DNA from: Hespellia sp.
GTDB taxonomy: Bacteria > Bacillota > Clostridia > Lachnospirales > Lachnospiraceae
Direction: 5' to 3'
DNA: 36,286 bases
NCBI GenBank assembly: GCA_028689735.1
Contig: JAQVCP010000028.1
Span: 1 to 36,286, forward strand
The translations under genes were made by a program, and so were the position numbers. Positions within the stretch are counted from its first letter, which is position 1, and each line of letters starts with the position of its first letter. Below, one piece after another: positions 32,706-36,286 of this stretch. Below the pieces are notes generated by a model. That model was not told where the DNA came from and searched no databases. It saw nothing but the letters and a program-made list of their open reading frames with translations.

Positions 32706-33722
32706 ATGAAATATATATCATTTGCGATTCCATGCTATAATTCACAGGATTATATGGAACACGCAATCAAGTCAATTTTAGTGGCAGGAGAAGATGTTGA
32801 GATTCTCATCGTGAACGATGGATCCAAGGATAAGACTGAGAAAATTGCTAAAAAATATGTAGAGAAGTATCCAACAATTGTAAAACTGATCAATAAAGAG
32901 AATGGTGGACATGGAGATGCAGTCAACGTGGGCCTGAGTCATGCGACAGGAAGATATTTCAAGGTTGTGGACAGTGATGACTGGGTGGATGAGGATTCCC
33001 TGATGAAGATTCTGGCTCAGGTGAAGAAGTTTGTGGATGAGCGGGAAGAAGTGGATATGCTTGTGGCAAATTATGTCTATGAGAAGGTAGGCGTAACGCA
33101 TAAGAAGGTTATCCATTACCGCAATGTGCTACCACAGAATGAAGTATTCCGCTGGCAGGATATGGGACATTTTCGTCTGGACCAGTATATCCTGATGCAC
33201 TCAGTCATCTATCGGACAGAGATGCTGCAGCTCAGTCAGTTGAGACTTCCAAAGCATACGTTCTATGTGGACAACATTTATGTATATTATCCATTGCCGC
33301 TGGTGCGGACCATTTATTATATGGATGTGGATTTTTACCGTTATTATATTGGACGGGAGGACCAGTCCGTCAATGAAAAAGTGATGATCAGTCGTGTGGA
33401 ACAGCAGATTTTTGTTACGAAAAGCATGATTGATATGTATGAACTGCGCCGGATTCAGAGCAAAAAACTTCGCAAATATATGACAAATTACCTTGCTATC
33501 ATGATGACTGTCTCTTCTATTTTACTGATTCGTTCAAAAGAGAAAGAAAATCTGGAGAAGAAAAAGGAGCTCTGGCAATATCTCAAGAAAAAGGATTATA
33601 GAACATTCTGGAAGATTCGTTATGGAATCCTGGGACAGACCATGAATCTGCCGGGGCGTTCCGGACGGAAGGTTTCTTCCCTTGCCTATACAGTTGCGCG
33701 GAGACTGATTGGATTTAATTAG
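32706..33722 (+). CDS. Family 2 (GT-A) glycosyltransferase
   Basis: The 338-aa protein has the GT2 N-terminal fold: SFAIPCYNSQDYMEHAIKS at the start, ILIVNDGSKDKT (about 34-45), NKENGGHGDAVNVGLSHATG (about 62-81) and KVVDSDDWVD with the DxD-like metal site (about 86-95). No membrane helices are evident, and the C-terminal part is basic and helical. It probably adds sugars to a cell-surface polymer or lipid at the inner membrane face. It follows AAGAGGTGAATTT. No neighbouring capsule genes suggest a specific product, so the acceptor is unknown. Confidence 0.9.
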   Translation: MKYISFAIPCYNSQDYMEHAIKSILVAGEDVEILIVNDGSKDKTEKIAKKYVEKYPTIVKLINKENGGHGDAVNVGLSHATGRYFKVVDSDDWVDEDSLMKILAQVKKFVDEREEVDMLVANYVYEKVGVTHKKVIHYRNVLPQNEVFRWQDMGHFRLDQYILMHSVIYRTEMLQLSQLRLPKHTFYVDNIYVYYPLPLVRTIYYMDVDFYRYYIGREDQSVNEKVMISRVEQQIFVTKSMIDMYELRRIQSKKLRKYMTNYLAIMMTVSSILLIRSKEKENLEKKKELWQYLKKKDYRTFWKIRYGILGQTMNLPGRSGRKVSSLAYTVARRLIGFN

Positions 33723-33835
33723 TTACGCTAGTGCAGCGTTTTGACATTTAGGCTGAGTTTTATGAATAGACACATTGATTGGTTGGATGTCATAGGAACT
33801 TTATAGAAATTTGTTTTACAAAAAGTAATAAAATC

Positions 33836-33912
33836 ATAGCCATAGTACATACTACTAGATAGAAAACCCCTGCAGCATCTAAGGGGAGAAGGAGTGTGTG
33901 TACTATGGCTAT
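33836..33912 (+). promoter_or_regulatory. Start-codon-enclosing leader hairpin of rubrerythrin
   Basis: ATAGCCATAGTACATAC (33,836-33,852) pairs with 33,896-33,912 over 17 positions with one G-U pair. The right arm contains the rubrerythrin ATG at 33,905. Inside, CCCCT/AGGGG (33,867-33,871 with 33,882-33,886) forms a second stem whose 3' arm overlaps the ribosome site. The structure should hide translation initiation. The rest of the gap from 33,723 shows no gene. Confidence 0.7.
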
Positions 33913-34513
33913 TTGTTTTGAAGACAGTAAGACAAAAGAAAATCTGATGAGAGCATTTGCAGGGGAAAGTCAGGCAAGAAACCGTTATACATTTGCAGCG
34001 GAGGAATTAAAAAAGCAGGGGATGTATACGATTGCAGATATGTTCTTGTATACAGCAGATCAGGAGAGAGGCCATGCAGAGCGTTTTTATAATCTATTGT
34101 CGTCTCTGGGCGGCGAGACCGTGTATGTAGAAGGTGGTTATCCGATTGACTATTCAGAAAAACCGGAGACACTTCTTCGGCGTTCCGCCCATAACGAGCA
34201 TGAGGAATTTGATGATGTTTATCCAGCCTTTGGAGATATCGCAAAAGAGGAAGGTTTTCTGGAGGTTGCATCCGCATTTTACCAAATTGCAGAAATTGAG
34301 CATGTTCATGAACTGAGATTTTCAAAATTAGCGGACATGGTCAAGGACAGCACCTATTATGAGAGCCCGACAGAGAGCAAATGGATGTGCACGAACTGTG
34401 GATATATCCATGAGGGGAAAGCCGCACCTCAGGTCTGTCCAGTCTGCCGCCATGAGAGAGGATACTTCATTCCTCTGGCATTTGCGCAGTATCTGGGATG
34501 TATTGCATGTTAA
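33905..34513 (+). CDS. rbr: Rubrerythrin
   Basis: The 202-aa protein has an N-terminal ferritin-like diiron domain with helix motifs FAGESQARNRYTF (about 15-27), DQERGHAERFYNLL, NEHEEF and IAEIEHVHELRF that supply the Glu/His ligands. A C-terminal rubredoxin-like iron site follows, CTNCGYIHEG and CPVCRHERGYF. Rubrerythrin reduces hydrogen peroxide in anaerobes. The ATG at 33,905 is taken as the start after GAAGGAG; an in-frame GTG at 33,896 is an alternative. The leader folds over the start. An S8 protease gene follows after 14 bp. Confidence 0.95.
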   Translation: MAICFEDSKTKENLMRAFAGESQARNRYTFAAEELKKQGMYTIADMFLYTADQERGHAERFYNLLSSLGGETVYVEGGYPIDYSEKPETLLRRSAHNEHEEFDDVYPAFGDIAKEEGFLEVASAFYQIAEIEHVHELRFSKLADMVKDSTYYESPTESKWMCTNCGYIHEGKAAPQVCPVCRHERGYFIPLAFAQYLGCIAC

Positions 34514-34527
34514 GGAGCTGGAAATAA

Positions 34528-36189
34528 ATGGTGAATCAGAAAGCGGAGAACCTGCTGAATCTGGCACTGGATGCCACGGAACAGGAGCGGGAGAAGTCCA
34601 TGGAGCTGGAAGTGGGCTACGATAAGGAAGAGAGAAGCTGGGATCTGATTATAAAGTATTCGGGAGATCTTGATGCGGTCCGTGGGCTGGGAGCAGACGT
34701 TACAGAGCTTTTGAATGAATATGCAATTGTCAATATTCCCGAATATGCAATTAATGCCATGAGCGCATTGCCAGAAGTGGAGTATATCGAGAAACCAAAA
34801 AGCCTGTTCTTTCAGGTGGAAAATGGGAGACGTGCATCTTGTGTCACTCCGCTGCAGAGAAGTGAGACTGGCTTGTTCGGGAATGGAGTCCTGGTGGCGA
34901 TCATTGACAGCGGTATTGATTATGCAAATCAGGCATTTCGTAATCCAGATGGGACCAGTAGAATTCTGGAATTGTGGGATCAGGGAATTCCGGGAAACCC
35001 GCCGCCGGGATATTCGATTGGTACACTGTATACAAAGGAAACTATTGATGAAGCATTTCGCCAGCCAACCCAGCGGGAGCAGTATGAGATTGTTCCAAGC
35101 CGTGACAGTTCAGGGCATGGTACAGCGGTGGCGGGAATCGCCGCCGGAAATGGAGCTGGCAGCATTGCAGCACGATATGCAGGTGTTGCTTCGCGAAGTC
35201 AGCTGCTCGTTGTAAAGCTGGGGGTGGCACAGACGGGAGGATTTCCAAGAACAACAGAACTGATGCTGGCATTAGATTATGTAATCAGGCGGGCACTTGC
35301 ATTTCGTCTTCCCGTGTCTGTCAACATCAGTTTTGGAAATACATACGGATCCCATGATGGGACCTCCTTAGTGGAGCGATTTATTGATGATATTTCCAAT
35401 TACTGGAAGAGTGTTATCTGCGTGGGAAGCGGAAATGAGGCGGCATCTGCAGGCCACACGGGGGGAAGGCTGCGCCCGGGGATAGAGCAAATAGTGGAAC
35501 TGGCAGTGGGGGCAAATGAGCCGTCACTAAATCTCCAGATTTGGAAGGCGTATGTGGATGAAGTGGACATTTCCATTATCAGTCCTTCCGGTGAGCGTGT
35601 GGGACCGATACAAGAGATTCTCGGGCCCCAGAGATTTACATTGGGGAAAACAGAACTCCTTTTGTATTATGGAGAACCCAGTCCTTACAGCGTCCAGCAG
35701 GAAATCTACCTGGACTTTGTTCCTACAACGGACTACATCAACGGAGGAATCTGGAGAATCCAGCTCGTTCCAAGAAGAGTCGTGACCGGTGAATACCAGA
35801 TGTGGCTTCCGAGCCAGAGCGTACTGAATGCAAGTACCGGATTTCTACTGCCAAGTGATACAGCGACGCTGACCATCCCGTCTACTGCCGAAAATGCAAT
35901 AACGGTGGGGGCGTACGATTCTTTGACGAACACGTATGCAGATTTTTCTGGGAGAGGCTTTGCGACTCTTGAGCAGGGAGTGAGGAGCAATATTCTCAGG
36001 AAGCCGGATCTCGTGGCACCTGGGGTGAATGTTATCACAACTGCGGTGGGCGGCGGTTACCAGCCGGTCAGTGGGACTTCCTTTGCGACGCCTTTTGTCT
36101 GCGGGGGAGCTGCACTTTTGATGGAGTGGGGGATTGTCCGGGGAAATGATCCTTATCTTTATGATGCTGATATAATTGGACTAAGTTAG
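34528..36189 (+). CDS. S8-family subtilisin-like peptidase (Csp-like), C-terminally truncated
   Basis: The protein (553 aa as it stands) has an N-terminal prodomain-like region (about 1-100) and an intact catalytic triad: Asp127 in VAIIDSGIDY, His197 in SSGHGTAVAG and Ser518 in GTSFATPF. An inserted domain of about 130 aa lies between the His and Ser parts, as in clostridial CspB/CspC-type proteases. Such proteins run about 20-30 residues past GNDPYLY, to an xLxRGA and PNxxxGxG tail. Here the frame switches to DADIIGLS and stops. The stop lies inside an inverted repeat at what looks like a junction. The gene is probably interrupted, though the catalytic core is whole. Confidence 0.85.
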   Translation: MVNQKAENLLNLALDATEQEREKSMELEVGYDKEERSWDLIIKYSGDLDAVRGLGADVTELLNEYAIVNIPEYAINAMSALPEVEYIEKPKSLFFQVENGRRASCVTPLQRSETGLFGNGVLVAIIDSGIDYANQAFRNPDGTSRILELWDQGIPGNPPPGYSIGTLYTKETIDEAFRQPTQREQYEIVPSRDSSGHGTAVAGIAAGNGAGSIAARYAGVASRSQLLVVKLGVAQTGGFPRTTELMLALDYVIRRALAFRLPVSVNISFGNTYGSHDGTSLVERFIDDISNYWKSVICVGSGNEAASAGHTGGRLRPGIEQIVELAVGANEPSLNLQIWKAYVDEVDISIISPSGERVGPIQEILGPQRFTLGKTELLLYYGEPSPYSVQQEIYLDFVPTTDYINGGIWRIQLVPRRVVTGEYQMWLPSQSVLNASTGFLLPSDTATLTIPSTAENAITVGAYDSLTNTYADFSGRGFATLEQGVRSNILRKPDLVAPGVNVITTAVGGGYQPVSGTSFATPFVCGGAALLMEWGIVRGNDPYLYDADIIGLS

Positions 36190-36230
36190 AAAACCTTAAT
36201 AAACAAGGGGTTCTGCTTAGTCCAATTTTT
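36174..36230 (+). terminator. 12-bp inverted repeat with T run across the S8 stop codon
   Basis: AATTGGACTAAG (36,174-36,185) pairs perfectly with CTTAGTCCAATT (36,216-36,227), followed by Ts. The 30-nt loop holds the stop codon. It may act as a terminator, but its place at the point where the protease sequence diverges suggests it belongs to an inserted element. Confidence 0.5.
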
Positions 36231-36245
36231 ATTTCATCAGATTTT

Positions 36246-36286
36246 CTATATCTGATACCTGTTTAGGTATGTAACGTTACAAAAAG
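36246..36286 (-). CDS. 3' end of a minus-strand reading frame running off the window
   Basis: A minus-strand frame open to the window edge ends in TAG at 36,246-36,248 and reads FCNVTYLNRYQI before the stop. With only 13 codons visible it cannot be identified. Its place next to the disrupted protease tail makes a transposase end a reasonable guess, not a finding. Confidence 0.2.
   Translation of the reverse strand, partial: FCNVTYLNRYQI

Noticed and set aside
1-36286. CRISPR array, prophage or integrative element
   Set aside because: No regularly spaced repeats, integrase, phage structural genes or att-like duplication at the tRNA-Arg 3' end were seen.

Overview
The window is low-GC Firmicutes DNA, most likely from a gut Lachnospiraceae-type Clostridia. 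This is inferred from several genes taken together: two PPi-type phosphofructokinases, the spore gene spmB, a Clostridia-type S8 (Csp-like) protease, rubrerythrin, an ECF-type pantothenate transporter, DUF4250/DUF3784/SdpI-like small proteins, strong AGGAGG ribosome sites and TTGACA/TATAAT promoters. No species is claimed.

Layout. 1-3,100 is a patchwork of small accessory genes: an acetyltransferase, a divergent HxlR regulator/nitroreductase pair with a perfect operator, a flavodoxin-type gene remnant, a DUF3784 protein and a VanZ-like protein. 3,122-8,056 is a minus-strand operon of response regulator, histidine kinase, ABC ATPase and FtsX-type permease, the usual layout for sensing and exporting peptide antibiotics. 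8,111-10,730 is a second accessory patch (DUF2200, DUF1905, a truncated YjbR-like protein, an SdpI-like protein, DUF4250) with two families of dispersed repeats. One of these repeats is a promoter-operator module shared with the VanZ gene 6.4 kb away.

10,851-15,792 is a plus-strand run: a NYN-LOTUS RNA-binding/nuclease-type protein 17 bp ahead of a MacAB/YknXYZ-like efflux system. An orphan spmB and a tRNA-Arg(ACG) with its own promoter and terminator follow. A first PPi-phosphofructokinase (minus) is divergent from a two-gene unit, 18,458-22,083. That unit encodes a membrane pseudokinase-TPR protein and a membrane-anchored Ig-like repeat protein, and is the least explained part of the window.

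22,319-28,609 is a minus-strand PTS operon: an RPE/AlsE-like epimerase, a short-chain dehydrogenase, galactitol-type EIIC, EIIA, 6-phospho-3-hexuloisomerase, EIIB and a PRD regulator. It looks able to import a hexitol or hexose and convert it to fructose 6-phosphate. coaBC and a divergent pantothenate-type ECF S component (CoA synthesis) come next, then a second PPi-phosphofructokinase, a family 2 glycosyltransferase, and rubrerythrin, whose start codon is buried in a long inverted repeat. The last gene is an S8 protease with an abruptly altered C-terminus at the window edge, probably from a mobile-element insertion.

All functional calls come from reading motifs and architecture; no database search was run.
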